55,812 bases of DNA, from assembly GCA_044226685.1 (NCBI GenBank), contig JBGAGP010000013.1, positions 1 through 55,812 of the forward strand. The letters are read 5' to 3'. The translations under genes were made by a program, and so were the position numbers. The notes beneath the pieces were generated by a model. The model saw only the letters and a program-made list of their open reading frames with translations. It made no database searches and was not told the origin of the DNA. This stretch comes from Dongia_A sp044226685. GTDB lineage: Bacteria; Pseudomonadota; Alphaproteobacteria; Dongiales; Dongiaceae. Positions 34,739 through 42,617 of this stretch are shown here, piece by piece. Each line of letters opens with the position of its first letter. The first letter of the stretch is position 1.

Positions 34739-34819
34739 GGCAATCCTCCCTGCTGGGGTTGATCTGCCTGCTATCAAGCAAGCGCCGTGCCGTTCCTGGT
34801 CTTGGTGGAAGCGTTGATT

Positions 34820-34853
34820 TCAAAAGGAAATGGCGCCCGTGAAGGGCGCCATT
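34820..34853 (-). terminator. Rho-independent terminator of the REC/GGDEF-like gene
   Basis: A perfect stem AATGGCGCCC / GGGCGCCATT (34829-34838 with 34844-34853) with a 5-base loop is followed on the minus strand by TTCCTTTTG. It sits 41 bp beyond the stop of the gene at 34894. Confidence 0.8.
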
Positions 34854-34893
34854 CTCCGTCCGCGCTCCTACCCGGCAGAAGCTGCCGGGCAGC

Positions 34894-35796
34894 CTAGACG
34901 AAGACGAATTTGTTGGTCGGCCGCTCCATGGCGCTGGACAGCGCCTGGCTGGCGCGCCCGATCAGGGCCTCGGCGGTCGACCCGCTGGTCGGATAAAGGG
35001 CGATGCCGATGGCGGCGGAGACGCTCAGATAGCGGTCCTCGAAGGCGACCGGGGCGTTGATGTCGGAGAGGATCTTGGCGGCGACGATCTGCACGTCCTC
35101 GACCCGGGGCATGGATTCCGCCAGTACCACGATCTGCGAACGCTCGAAGCTGGCGACGGTGTCGCTGGCGCGCATCAGCGCCTTGATGCGCTGGGCGAAG
35201 TTGCGATAGAGGACCGGCACAGCACGGTCGGCCACGTCGACCGGCAGGACGCTCCAGTTGAAGTCGATCAGCAGGACGGAGAAGAAGTCGCGGTTGCGCC
35301 GGGCGCGGCGCACGGCCAGCGACAGGATCTCCCAGAACAGCACCTGGCTCGGCAGGTCCGAGACCGGGTCGAACAGGGCCAGGCGGCGCAATTGCTGCTC
35401 GGCGTCGCGCCGCGCCAGGGCGTAGCGCAGGGCACGGCGCAGCCCGCTCGGGGTCAGGTCGGAGGGGACCAGCACATCGGCCGCACCCGCCTCGCTCATG
35501 GCCCGCTCGGCGTCCGCCCAATGATCGCTGCCGAGCAGCAGGATGGGGGCGCCGTCCTTGCGCTCGCCGAGTTTCTTCAGATGCTTCGGCGAACTCCAGC
35601 CATTGACGCTGCAATCGAGCAGCACGCAGGCGCTTTCCTGGTCGTCCGCTTCGGCCTGGGCCTTGGCGGTGTCGGCGACGGCGGTGAAGTGGATGCCGTT
35701 GCCGCCATCGTCGAGGCACGCCCGGCGCACCGCATCGACGGTGGCGGGGTTCGTGGAGACCAATACGGCGGTCAGCGGATTGGGCTTGGCGTTCAT
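34894..35796 (-). CDS. Receiver-like protein with degenerate GGDEF domain
   Basis: The 300-residue protein has a receiver-like N-terminal domain (8-125, candidate phosphoacceptor Asp61 in CVLLDCS) and a GGDEF-fold C-terminal domain (131-300). The GGDEF half begins LALFDPVSDLPSQ (usually HDPLTGLPN). In the active-site strand the GGDEF signature is replaced by ERSQI (218-222, VASFERSQIVVLAE), so diguanylate cyclase activity is not expected. It could bind c-di-GMP or GTP, or act as a scaffold. The ATG at 35796 precedes the receiver start. A CtrA-type box lies 54 bp upstream. Confidence 0.82.
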   Translation of the reverse strand: MNAKPNPLTAVLVSTNPATVDAVRRACLDDGGNGIHFTAVADTAKAQAEADDQESACVLLDCSVNGWSSPKHLKKLGERKDGAPILLLGSDHWADAERAMSEAGAADVLVPSDLTPSGLRRALRYALARRDAEQQLRRLALFDPVSDLPSQVLFWEILSLAVRRARRNRDFFSVLLIDFNWSVLPVDVADRAVPVLYRNFAQRIKALMRASDTVASFERSQIVVLAESMPRVEDVQIVAAKILSDINAPVAFEDRYLSVSAAIGIALYPTSGSTAEALIGRASQALSSAMERPTNKFVFV

Positions 35797-35849
35797 CGGA
35801 TTTATGGAGCTATAAGCGAGGAATTTCGGCGATTGTTGTCTTCCGTGGG

Positions 35850-35865
35850 TTAAGAAGGGTTTAAC
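35850..35865. promoter_or_regulatory. CtrA-type binding box
   Basis: TTAA, seven bases (GAAGGGT), then TTAAC exactly matches the CtrA consensus. It lies in the divergent gap between the REC/GGDEF-like gene (starts 35796, minus) and the kinase-like gene (starts 35908, plus), 43-54 bp from either start. It is the second such box in this window, and both adjoin signalling genes. Confidence 0.6.
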
Positions 35866-35907
35866 CTGCCCCTCCGCCAAGGCGCCGCGAGAAGTTAACA
35901 AGCGTCG

Positions 35908-36801
35908 ATGTCCGAGCCGCATCTCCCCGAAATCCTCGAAGCGATACCGCTACTTGCCGGACATCCCCCGGCCTATTGGCGTTGCCAGCCGATGGGCGGA
36001 ATCACCAATCGCACCTACCGGGTCAGCGGCGGCGGCGAAATCTATGTCCTGCGCATCGCGGCGGAGAGCACGCATTACCTCGACCGCGCGGCCGAGGCGC
36101 ATAACGCGCGCATCGCCGGCCGGCTCGGCATCGCGCCGGCGGTGCTGCATGCCGATGAGCGGCTGATGGTGACCGGCTACCTGTCCGGCGCCAGGCCGCT
36201 GGACCTAGAGGATTTCGCCGATCCCGCCTGCCTCGATCGCATCGGCGATGTCCTGCGCCGCCTGCAGCACAGCGGCGAGACCTTTCACGGCGCGCGGCAT
36301 CCCTTTGGCGAGATCGACAAATACCTGGCCCTGCATCCGCATCCGCGCGCGGCGGCGTTGCGCCGGGCGGCGGAGCCCCTCGCCGAAGCGATCGCCGTGG
36401 CGCCGCTCGCGCCCGCGCCCGCGCATGTCGATCCCAATCCGGCAAACTTCCTGCTGTGCGGCGATGGCGTGCTGCGGCTGGTGGATTGGGAATTCTCCGC
36501 CATGACCGATCCCTGCTGGGACATCGCCGCGATCCTGTCGCAGCGTTCCTACGACGACGATGCGCTGCGCCGTCTGGCCGGCCGCGTCCTCGGCAATGCG
36601 GATGGCGCCATCCTGGCGCGGATCGCCTTGTTCCGGGTGGCGATGTTCCTGGTTGCCGGCTCCTGGTGCGCGATGGAAGCGGCGTTCCGCGGCGATTCCG
36701 GACTGGCGCGGATGGCCGACGACTATCTCGATCGCTTCGCCGAGGCGCTGGCCGACCCGCGAATGCCACGCTGGCAGTCGGGTCATTTTCCGGCCGCTTG
36801 A
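35908..36801 (+). CDS. Aminoglycoside/choline kinase-like phosphotransferase
   Basis: The 297-residue APH/LicA-fold kinase has NRTYRVSGGGEIYVLRI as the nucleotide-binding strands, the catalytic loop HVDPNPANFLL (Asp plus Asn) and the metal motif LVDWEFSAMTDP. The ATG at 35908 is used. It sits directly upstream of a TPP riboswitch and thiBPQ, so a thiamine kinase (ThiK-like) role is attractive. However, the riboswitch lies after this gene and does not control it, and choline or amino-alcohol kinase is equally possible. Confidence 0.75.
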   Translation: MSEPHLPEILEAIPLLAGHPPAYWRCQPMGGITNRTYRVSGGGEIYVLRIAAESTHYLDRAAEAHNARIAGRLGIAPAVLHADERLMVTGYLSGARPLDLEDFADPACLDRIGDVLRRLQHSGETFHGARHPFGEIDKYLALHPHPRAAALRRAAEPLAEAIAVAPLAPAPAHVDPNPANFLLCGDGVLRLVDWEFSAMTDPCWDIAAILSQRSYDDDALRRLAGRVLGNADGAILARIALFRVAMFLVAGSWCAMEAAFRGDSGLARMADDYLDRFAEALADPRMPRWQSGHFPAA

Positions 36802-36827
36802 CAAGGCGGCGCCACTTTCCCCATCTT
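36798..36827 (+). promoter_or_regulatory. Candidate promoter of the thi operon
   Basis: A perfect TTGACA (36798-36803) overlaps the stop codon of the kinase gene. A weak -10 (CATCTT, 36822-36827) follows after 18 bp. The TPP riboswitch starts about 10 bp downstream, where the transcript would begin. Confidence 0.5.
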
Positions 36828-36835
36828 GGGCGCGC

Positions 36836-36922
36836 TCAACGGGGTGCCCGCACAGGGCTGAGAGATGCCAACGCATCAACCCGAAGAACCTGATCCGGAT
36901 AATGCCGGCGGAGGGATCTGAG
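36836..36922 (+). promoter_or_regulatory. TPP riboswitch (THI element)
   Basis: The conserved aptamer segments are all present in order: GGGGTGCC, CAGGGCTGAGAG (the pyrimidine-sensor helix), ACCCGAAGAACCTGATC, then GGATAATGCCGGCGGAGGGA. It ends about 57 bp before the thiB start. In the family, TPP binding turns off downstream genes by terminating transcription or hiding the SD, so it should repress thiBPQ when thiamine is plentiful. Confidence 0.95.
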
Positions 36923-36978
36923 TTAAGCGAGATTTGAGCATCGCTCTCGATTTCCTCCGCCGCCAAGTGGAGGACATC

Positions 36979-37998
36979 ATGGTCTTGCGTCGATGCGCTC
37001 TGCTGGCGGCGGTGATCGCAACCAGCATCACGGCACCAGCTTTTGCCGACAAACCGAAACTCACCATCTACACCTACAACTCCTTCATCGCCGAATGGGG
37101 GCCTGGGCCCGCTCTGCAGCCTCTGTTCGAGGCGGAATGCGGCTGCACCATCAACTGGGTCGCGCTCGAGGACGGCGCCGCCTTGCTGTCGCGCCTGAAG
37201 CTGGAAGGCGAGCAGACCGAGGCGGATGTCGTGCTCGGTCTCGACACCAATCTGACGGCGGAGACGGCGGCAACCGGATTGATCGCGCCGCATGATCTCG
37301 ACCTCTCGGCGCTGAAGCTGCCGCTCGCCTGGGACGACAAGGACTTCGTGCCATACGATTACGGCTATTTCGCCGTCGTCTATGACAGCCAGGCGCTGCC
37401 CAACCCGCCGCAAAGCCTGGCCGATCTCACGGCCCCCCGTGAAGGAACGGGCGAGGCGCCGAAGATCATCCTGATGGACCCGCGCACCTCGACCCCGGGG
37501 CTTGGCTTCATGCTGTGGGTGAAGCAGGTGATGGGCGAGGGCGCCGCCGATGCCTGGAAGAACCTGGCCAAGAGGACGCTGACGGTCACCAAGGGCTGGA
37601 GCGAGGCCTATGGCCTGTTCCTCAAGGGCGAGGCGCCGATGGTGCTGAGCTACACCACCTCGCCCGCCTATCACGTGATGATGGAGAACACCGACCGCTA
37701 CAAGGCGGTGAACTTCGCCGAGGGCAACTACATGCAGATCGAGGTGGCGGCGCGGCTCAGGACCTCGCACCAGCCGGACCTCGCCAAGCAGTTCCTGGCC
37801 TTCCTCACCTCGCATGCGGCGCAGGAGAAGATCCCGACCACCAACTGGATGTATCCGGTGGTCGACCTGGGCGATGCGCTGCCGCAGGCCTTCCGCGACC
37901 TGAAGCTGCCGGAGAAGTCGCTGCTGATGCCGAGTGAGGAGGTCGCCGCCCAGCGTTCGGGCTGGATCGAGGAATGGCTGAACAGCGCGGGCCAGTGA
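36979..37998 (+). CDS. thiB: Thiamine ABC transporter, periplasmic binding protein
   Basis: The 339-residue receptor has a signal peptide (MVLRRCALLAAVIA..., cleavage after PAFA near residue 23). The mature protein starts KPKLTIYTYNSF, a ThiB hallmark, and includes DVVLGLDTNL, VPYDYGYFAVVYD and SYTTSPAYH. The ATG at 36979 is preceded by GGAGGA; an upstream in-frame Met overlaps the riboswitch leader and is unlikely. It binds thiamine/TMP/TPP. Confidence 0.93.
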   Translation: MVLRRCALLAAVIATSITAPAFADKPKLTIYTYNSFIAEWGPGPALQPLFEAECGCTINWVALEDGAALLSRLKLEGEQTEADVVLGLDTNLTAETAATGLIAPHDLDLSALKLPLAWDDKDFVPYDYGYFAVVYDSQALPNPPQSLADLTAPREGTGEAPKIILMDPRTSTPGLGFMLWVKQVMGEGAADAWKNLAKRTLTVTKGWSEAYGLFLKGEAPMVLSYTTSPAYHVMMENTDRYKAVNFAEGNYMQIEVAARLRTSHQPDLAKQFLAFLTSHAAQEKIPTTNWMYPVVDLGDALPQAFRDLKLPEKSLLMPSEEVAAQRSGWIEEWLNSAGQ

Positions 37999-38052
37999 TG
38001 AGGCCAGTGATGAGGCGAGTGACGATCTGCCCGTCCGGCGCACGGTGGCGCG

Positions 38053-39627
38053 ATGCGTAGCGCCAGCGTCGTCATCGCCTCGTTGCTGACGGGCTGCATC
38101 GGCGTCGCCCTCGCTCTGCTTTTCGCGCAGGCGGGCGACGCCGACCTGGCCGGGCTGCTCGCCTCGGCCTATCCGCGGCGGGTACTGGAATTCACCTTGC
38201 TGCAGGCGGGCCTGTCGACGCTCGTCTCCATCGGCCTCGGCGTTCCGGTGGCGCGCGCCTTCGCCCGCGAGACGGCGTTTCCCGGCCGGCGCCTGCTGCT
38301 TGGCCTGATGTCGCTGCCCATCGTGCTGCCGTCGCTGGTGGCGGTGTTCGGCATCGTCTCGATCTATGGCCGCAACGGCGTCCTCGGCGCGGCGTTGGGG
38401 GCGGTCGGCATCGCGGCGCGGCCGGACATCTACGGCCTTGGCGGCGTGGTGCTGGCGCATGTCTTCTTCAACCTCCCGCTGGCGGTGCGCCTGCTGCTGC
38501 CCGGCTGGCAATCGATCCCGGTGGAGACCTGGCGGCTGGCGGCGCAGCTCGGCATGTCAGGCTGGGCGCGTTTCCGACTGATCGAGGCGCCGATGCTGCG
38601 CCGCTACCTGCCGCAGGCGGCCGCCGCCATCTTCATGCTCTGCGTCGGCAGCTTCGCCATTGTGCTCGCCTTGGGCGGCGGGCCAAGCGCTGCCACCTTC
38701 GAGGTGGCGGTCTATGAGGCGATCCGCTTCGAGTTCGACCCGCCGCGCGCGGCGCTGCTGGCACTGTGCGGGCTGACGCTGAACCTGCTCTGCCTTCTTC
38801 TGGCGCAGCGCGCGGTGGGCGAGGCGGCGCTCGCCAGCGGCTGGCGCAACGCGCAAGGCTGGAGCGTGGGTTGGACCCTCGGTCGGGCCGGCGACGCGCT
38901 GTTCCTGCTGGCGGCGGCGCTTTTCGTGTTGAGCCCGATCCTCGCCACGCTGGTCGACGGAACCCTCGGCTTGCTGCGGGGCCGGCTCGACTGGCTCGCC
39001 TTGACCATGGCGACGGGTGTCAGCCTCGGCCTCGCCTTGCCGGCGGCGTGCCTGTCGCTGGCCGTGGCGCTGCCGCTGGTGCTCGCGGAGGCGACGGCGC
39101 GATCGCTGCAACCGCGCCGCGCCGCGCTCCTGCGCATCGCCTCGGCGCTGCCCATCGCCGTGTCGCCAATGGCGCTGGGCCTGGGCTGGTTCCTGGCCTT
39201 GCGCCTGGTCATCGACGGGACGCCGCGCGCGGTCATCGGGGTCATCCTCCTCAACGCGCTGATGACCATTCCCTTCGTCGCGGCGATCCTGCGCCCGGCG
39301 GTGGAGCGCGCCTGGCACCGCCACGACAGGCTGTGCCGGGCGCTGGGCATCGCCGGCTGGTCGCGCTGGCGGCTGGTCGACTTGCCGGTGCTGCGGCCCG
39401 GCATCGGCGTGGCGCTGGCCATGGCGGCGGCGATGGCGCTGGGCGACCTGGTCGGCATCGGCCTGTTCGGCGACGCGAAGCTGCGCAACCTGACGCTGCT
39501 GCTCTATGACCAGATCGGCGCCTATCGCATGGAAGGCGCGGCGGCCATCTCCGCCCTGCTGCTGCTGCTGGTCTTCGTCACCTATCAATCGATCGAACGC
39601 ATGGTGGGTGGTCGTGCCGCGCCTTGA
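38053..39627 (+). CDS. thiP: Thiamine ABC transporter permease (two fused halves)
   Basis: The 524-residue membrane protein consists of two homologous permease halves with about 12 spans. The halves carry EAA-type coupling loops (AAQLGMSGWARFRLIEAPMLRR and RALGIAGWSRWRLVDLPVLRP, each quoted in part by family pattern). The gap after thiB has a short tandem duplication of AGTGATGAGGC near 37995-38020. It overlaps thiQ by 14 bp. Confidence 0.92.
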   Translation: MRSASVVIASLLTGCIGVALALLFAQAGDADLAGLLASAYPRRVLEFTLLQAGLSTLVSIGLGVPVARAFARETAFPGRRLLLGLMSLPIVLPSLVAVFGIVSIYGRNGVLGAALGAVGIAARPDIYGLGGVVLAHVFFNLPLAVRLLLPGWQSIPVETWRLAAQLGMSGWARFRLIEAPMLRRYLPQAAAAIFMLCVGSFAIVLALGGGPSAATFEVAVYEAIRFEFDPPRAALLALCGLTLNLLCLLLAQRAVGEAALASGWRNAQGWSVGWTLGRAGDALFLLAAALFVLSPILATLVDGTLGLLRGRLDWLALTMATGVSLGLALPAACLSLAVALPLVLAEATARSLQPRRAALLRIASALPIAVSPMALGLGWFLALRLVIDGTPRAVIGVILLNALMTIPFVAAILRPAVERAWHRHDRLCRALGIAGWSRWRLVDLPVLRPGIGVALAMAAAMALGDLVGIGLFGDAKLRNLTLLLYDQIGAYRMEGAAAISALLLLLVFVTYQSIERMVGGRAAP

Positions 39628-40315
39628 AACCCGGGATCTCGCTTTCCGCTACGAGGACATGGACATGCGCTTCGACCTCGCGGTCGAGCATGGCGCGTTC
39701 ATGGCGATCATCGGGCCGTCCGGCGCCGGCAAGAGCACGCTGCTGTCGCTGATCGGTGGCTTTGAGCGACCTTCGGGCGGCAGGGTCTTGGTCGACGGCT
39801 TCGACATCACGACGATGGAGCCGGCAGCGCGGCCCTGCACGACCCTGTTCCAGGATCACAACCTGTTTGCGCATCTCGACGTCGAGAAGAACGTGGGCCT
39901 TGGCCTCGATCCTGGGTTGCGGCTCGACGCCAGACAGCGCGCCGAGATCGCCCAGGCCCTCGCCGATGTCGGCCTGACCGGATTCGAGCAGCGATTGCCG
40001 GGGCAGCTCTCCGGCGGCGAACGCCAGCGGGTGGCCATCGCGCGCTGCCTGGTGCGGCACCGGCCGATCCTGCTGCTGGACGAACCTTTCGCGGCGCTCG
40101 GTCCCGGCTTGCGGCGCGAGATGCTCGACCTGGTCCGCGCCTTGCGCGACCGGGTCGGACTTACCGTGCTGATGGTCACGCACGACCCGGAGGATGCGCG
40201 CTATGCCGCCGAGCGCACCGCCTTCATCGCCGGCGGCCGCGTGGTGATGGTGGATGCGACCGAGCGCGTGCTGGGATCGACCTTGCCGGAGATCCGCGCC
40301 TACCTCGGGAGCTAA
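39614..40315 (+). CDS. thiQ: Thiamine ABC transporter ATPase
   Basis: The 233-residue ATPase has Walker A GPSGAGKS, Q-loop TLFQDHNLFAHL, signature QLSGGERQRVAIAR, Walker B LLLDEPFAALGPGL and H-loop THDPEDA. The start is the GTG at 39614 (VPRLETRDLAFRY), inside the end of thiP; no ATG fits. It completes a riboswitch-controlled thiamine importer. A dispersed repeat interrupted by an IS begins 30 bp downstream. Confidence 0.92.
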   Translation: MPRLETRDLAFRYEDMDMRFDLAVEHGAFMAIIGPSGAGKSTLLSLIGGFERPSGGRVLVDGFDITTMEPAARPCTTLFQDHNLFAHLDVEKNVGLGLDPGLRLDARQRAEIAQALADVGLTGFEQRLPGQLSGGERQRVAIARCLVRHRPILLLDEPFAALGPGLRREMLDLVRALRDRVGLTVLMVTHDPEDARYAAERTAFIAGGRVVMVDATERVLGSTLPEIRAYLGS

Positions 40316-40344
40316 GCAAGCCCCATCCGCCTGCTCGCGCTGCC

Positions 40345-40361
40345 CCTTCCCCCCTTGCGGG
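40345..40361. repeat. Dispersed repeat, copy D, left stub (split by IS insertion)
   Basis: The left end CCTTCCCCCCTTGCGGG is the same as in copies B and C but is cut by the IS. Its last 8 bp (CTTGCGGG, 40354-40361) are duplicated at 43778-43785 as the target-site duplication. The remainder of the copy lies at 43778-43954. Confidence 0.88.
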
Positions 40362-40388
40362 GGGAATAGGTGCGATTGCAAACCCAAG
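40362..40388 (+). repeat. Left terminal inverted repeat of the IS1595 element
   Basis: It begins GGGAATAGGTGCGATTGC and is a perfect reverse complement of 43751-43777. Confidence 0.9.
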
Positions 40389-40411
40389 CTTGAAAACGGG
40401 GCATTCCGGCC

Positions 40412-41107
40412 TTATTCGTCGGGCTGGATCGCGGGCCAAAGGTCGGCGATGTTTCGGCACTCAGCGGCCACATCTTTCATGCGCTGCGCGGTTGACTTGA
40501 CCCCAGCGAAGACACTCTGCGAGCCGATATCCAATACCGAGCAGTAGGGACCATACGGCTCGCCATCATCGCTGAAGTGAGTTTTGAAATACTCCTGAAC
40601 GATTGCCGATACATAGCCGGCGGCATCTTCGTTGAGCCGGAACGTGCGCGGGAAATGAAGCTTCATCCCGCCGATCAGTTTCTTATTGGCCTTCCCCTTG
40701 CCTCGGAGAATGATTTCGGGGCGAACACTGATAATGACGTTCTGAAGCTTGAGTTTCTCGGGGGCGTGCGCGCCGAGTGAGGGTGTTGCTCCCTGGAAAT
40801 CGATCTTATCCAGCATGGACTCGAACGACTCCAGCGCGTCGATGTTGGAATTGATCCGCCGCTGAGTCCCGATCTTCTCCGGCTGCATCTGGTTAAGGAC
40901 GGCAATCGCTCGCGAGATCGGTGTTAGGTCCTCCAGGTTGTCGGCGAGAACCTTGCCAATCGGCTCGGAGGCTTCTTTGTAATAAGGGCCCTTGTAGTCG
41001 GTCGGGAATTTCTGGTCGCGCAGGATTTGGCGCTGGCGGCCGCCCTTGGACACGATGTACTCGGCGAGTTTGTTGACGCTGATTCTGGGTGTGTTATCTT
41101 TAACCAT
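40412..41107 (-). CDS. IS accessory gene: unidentified 231-residue protein
   Basis: I do not recognise this protein. It is hydrophilic with a basic N-terminus (PRISVNKLAEYIVSKGGRQRQILR) that could be a short DNA-binding helical segment. It also has a mixed strand/helix region (KLQNVIISVRPEIILRGKGK, HFPRTFRLNEDAAGYVSAIV) with no catalytic signature. It is divergent from the 81-residue gene, with 27 bp between starts, and its stop is 23 bp inside the left inverted repeat. Its location shows it is cargo of the IS. Confidence 0.72.
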   Translation of the reverse strand: MVKDNTPRISVNKLAEYIVSKGGRQRQILRDQKFPTDYKGPYYKEASEPIGKVLADNLEDLTPISRAIAVLNQMQPEKIGTQRRINSNIDALESFESMLDKIDFQGATPSLGAHAPEKLKLQNVIISVRPEIILRGKGKANKKLIGGMKLHFPRTFRLNEDAAGYVSAIVQEYFKTHFSDDGEPYGPYCSVLDIGSQSVFAGVKSTAQRMKDVAAECRNIADLWPAIQPDE

Positions 41108-41134
41108 TATGAATCTCCACCGCAGGAGGGGACA

Positions 41135-41380
41135 ATGGAAGAGTACTTTGCCGAGATACCTGTAGGCAATTCTTCCGTGTTGTGCGTAGGGAGCATCACC
41201 CGCAATGAGGCTGAGCGCGCCGTCGACAATGGCGTGCCAGTCGACGGGTATGGCTATTACCTGTTCGTTGCGGACCGGACGGCGCCAGAGCGGCCTATCG
41301 AGGTCCTGGCGAAGTTCGTCTCATCCGCCGCAGCTGAAAATCTTGCGCGCCAGTTTCTGAGAATGCCGCGCGTCGCTTAG
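41135..41380 (+). CDS. IS accessory gene: unidentified 81-residue protein
   Basis: This small protein (MEEYFAEIPVGNSSVLCVG, ending FLRMPRVA) is not recognised. It has a short strand-helix-strand pattern with GYGYYLFVADR in the middle. The SD AGGAGG lies 5 bp before the ATG, which gives good support for translation. It is divergent from the 231-residue gene and faces the small basic gene at 41412-41573. Confidence 0.65.
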   Translation: MEEYFAEIPVGNSSVLCVGSITRNEAERAVDNGVPVDGYGYYLFVADRTAPERPIEVLAKFVSSAAAENLARQFLRMPRVA

Positions 41381-41411
41381 TCGCGCCCGTTCGCCGCGCC
41401 GAAAGGTAGTT

Positions 41412-41573
41412 CTAGCTGCCCTTCTTCGTGGAGGATTTCGGCTTTGGCGGGGCGACGATGCGGCGCAGCTTGCCCACGAAGGCTTCCTCGCTTTCGTCCG
41501 CGCCAACTTGGCGGGCGAGCTCCACAAACTTGTCGTGCTGCGTCTTCTTGGGACCTTTCGGCCGCTTCGGCAT
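41412..41573 (-). CDS. IS accessory gene: small basic 53-residue protein
   Basis: A short gene reads MPKRPKGPKKTQHDKFVELA followed by RQVGADESEEAFVGKLRRIV and a Lys/Pro-rich tail. It has a highly basic N-terminus and a small amphipathic helical core (acidic DESEEAF), like other tiny proteins of unknown function found in alphaproteobacteria. It starts 14 bp after the transposase stop on the same strand, with a GAGAAGG SD, so it is probably cotranscribed with the transposase. A longer overlapping frame (41377-41598) is less convincing. Confidence 0.65.
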   Translation of the reverse strand: MPKRPKGPKKTQHDKFVELARQVGADESEEAFVGKLRRIVAPPKPKSSTKKGS

Positions 41574-41587
41574 CAAACCGCGCCTTC

Positions 41588-42523
41588 TCAATCACCAACT
41601 GCTGGTTTGTACGTTACCCGCTTCCCCGTGATGCCAGCCAGCGCCGCAACGGTGCGGCTGAAGTCATCCACGCCAAGCGCGACGCGGTGATTATACCTGA
41701 AATCAAACTCGCACAAATAGCGCTTCAGGTGGGCTTCCGAGACGTGGTGATACACGCCGTTGATGCCGCGCTTCAAGATGCTGAAGTAGCCTTCGACGGT
41801 GTTGGTCGACACTTCACTGCGCACATACTCGCCGATGCTGTGGTTCACCATGCCGTGCTTTTTGAACATCTTCGCAGGGCGCGAGCCGCCCGTGTCGCTC
41901 ATTACGTGGGTTGCTTCGTGGATTTGCTGCTCCAGGATCGGCCGCAGCGTCTTGCCGGTCACGTCCGCAATGTGATGGGTACGGACCCGGCCGCCACGCT
42001 CGACCAGCGCCAGCGTGGCTTGCTTGCCGCGACCGCCGACGTTCTCCTTCCGGCGCTGCCAAGCGTGCTTATTCTTTTCTCGACCACCAATATACGCCTC
42101 ATCGATCTCGACAACCATGCCGTCGCCGCCTAGCTGGTCAAGGTGCAGTTCACGCATCGCTTCGCGGACACGATGGGCGAGGAACCAAGCGGCCTTCAGG
42201 CTGATCTCCAGCGTGCGGGAAAGCTGGTTGGCGCTGATTCCTTTCTTGGATGAGCAAAGCAGGAAGGCGCATTGCAGCGCCTTGTGCAGCGGCAGGCGGG
42301 CATGCTCGAAAACGGTGCCGACCTTAACGGTGAATTGCTTCCGGCATTCTCGGCACTTCCACAGACCGACACGGATACGCTTCTCGGGGTTGGCCGTCAT
42401 CTTGTAGGCGGTGCCGATTGCGCCGCAGTGCGGGCAGACGGGACCCTTCGGCCAAACGATGCCTTCCAAGAAAGTGAAGGCCGCCTCTTCTTCGCGGAAA
42501 TACGGCTTATTCAGAACGCTCAT
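41588..42523 (-). CDS. IS1595-family (ISXO2-type) transposase
   Basis: The 311-residue DDE transposase has an N-terminal zinc ribbon (Cys30, Cys33 in CPHCG, and Cys57, Cys60 in CREC) and an ISXO2-type core with Asp141 (VVEIDEAYIGG), Asp210 (VMSDTGGS) and Glu244 (NTVEGYFSILKRG). The C-terminus (YLCEFDFRYNHR) is characteristic. The ATG at 42523 is used; an upstream extension is not supported. All catalytic residues are present and the frame is intact, so it may be active. Confidence 0.93.
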   Translation of the reverse strand: MSVLNKPYFREEEAAFTFLEGIVWPKGPVCPHCGAIGTAYKMTANPEKRIRVGLWKCRECRKQFTVKVGTVFEHARLPLHKALQCAFLLCSSKKGISANQLSRTLEISLKAAWFLAHRVREAMRELHLDQLGGDGMVVEIDEAYIGGREKNKHAWQRRKENVGGRGKQATLALVERGGRVRTHHIADVTGKTLRPILEQQIHEATHVMSDTGGSRPAKMFKKHGMVNHSIGEYVRSEVSTNTVEGYFSILKRGINGVYHHVSEAHLKRYLCEFDFRYNHRVALGVDDFSRTVAALAGITGKRVTYKPAVGD

Positions 42524-42554
42524 CGCAACCCCCACAATTGATGCCGTAAAGATA

Positions 42555-42603
42555 ATGCTTGCATCCGTGCTTTGCAAGCATATACTTGCATCAACCTTGC
42601 AAG
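42555..42603. promoter_or_regulatory. CTTGCA repeat array in a divergent promoter (candidate operator)
   Basis: The gap between the transposase and P63C gene holds five CTTGCA/TGCAAG half-sites: 42558, 42573, 42585, 42596 and 42598 (the last two form the palindrome CTTGCAAG). TGCAAG-CATATA-CTTGCA at 42573-42590 is another palindrome. This spacing resembles a set of operators for a repressor acting on both divergent genes. The regulator is unknown; the P63C protein is a candidate. Confidence 0.55.
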
Positions 42604-42617
42604 CATAGGAGGTTTTG

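Noticed and set aside
41377..41598. A 73-codon minus-strand frame overlapping the small basic gene
   Set aside because: It overlaps the transposase end and has irregular composition; the alternative 53-residue frame has a better N-terminus, a plausible SD and a family-like pattern.
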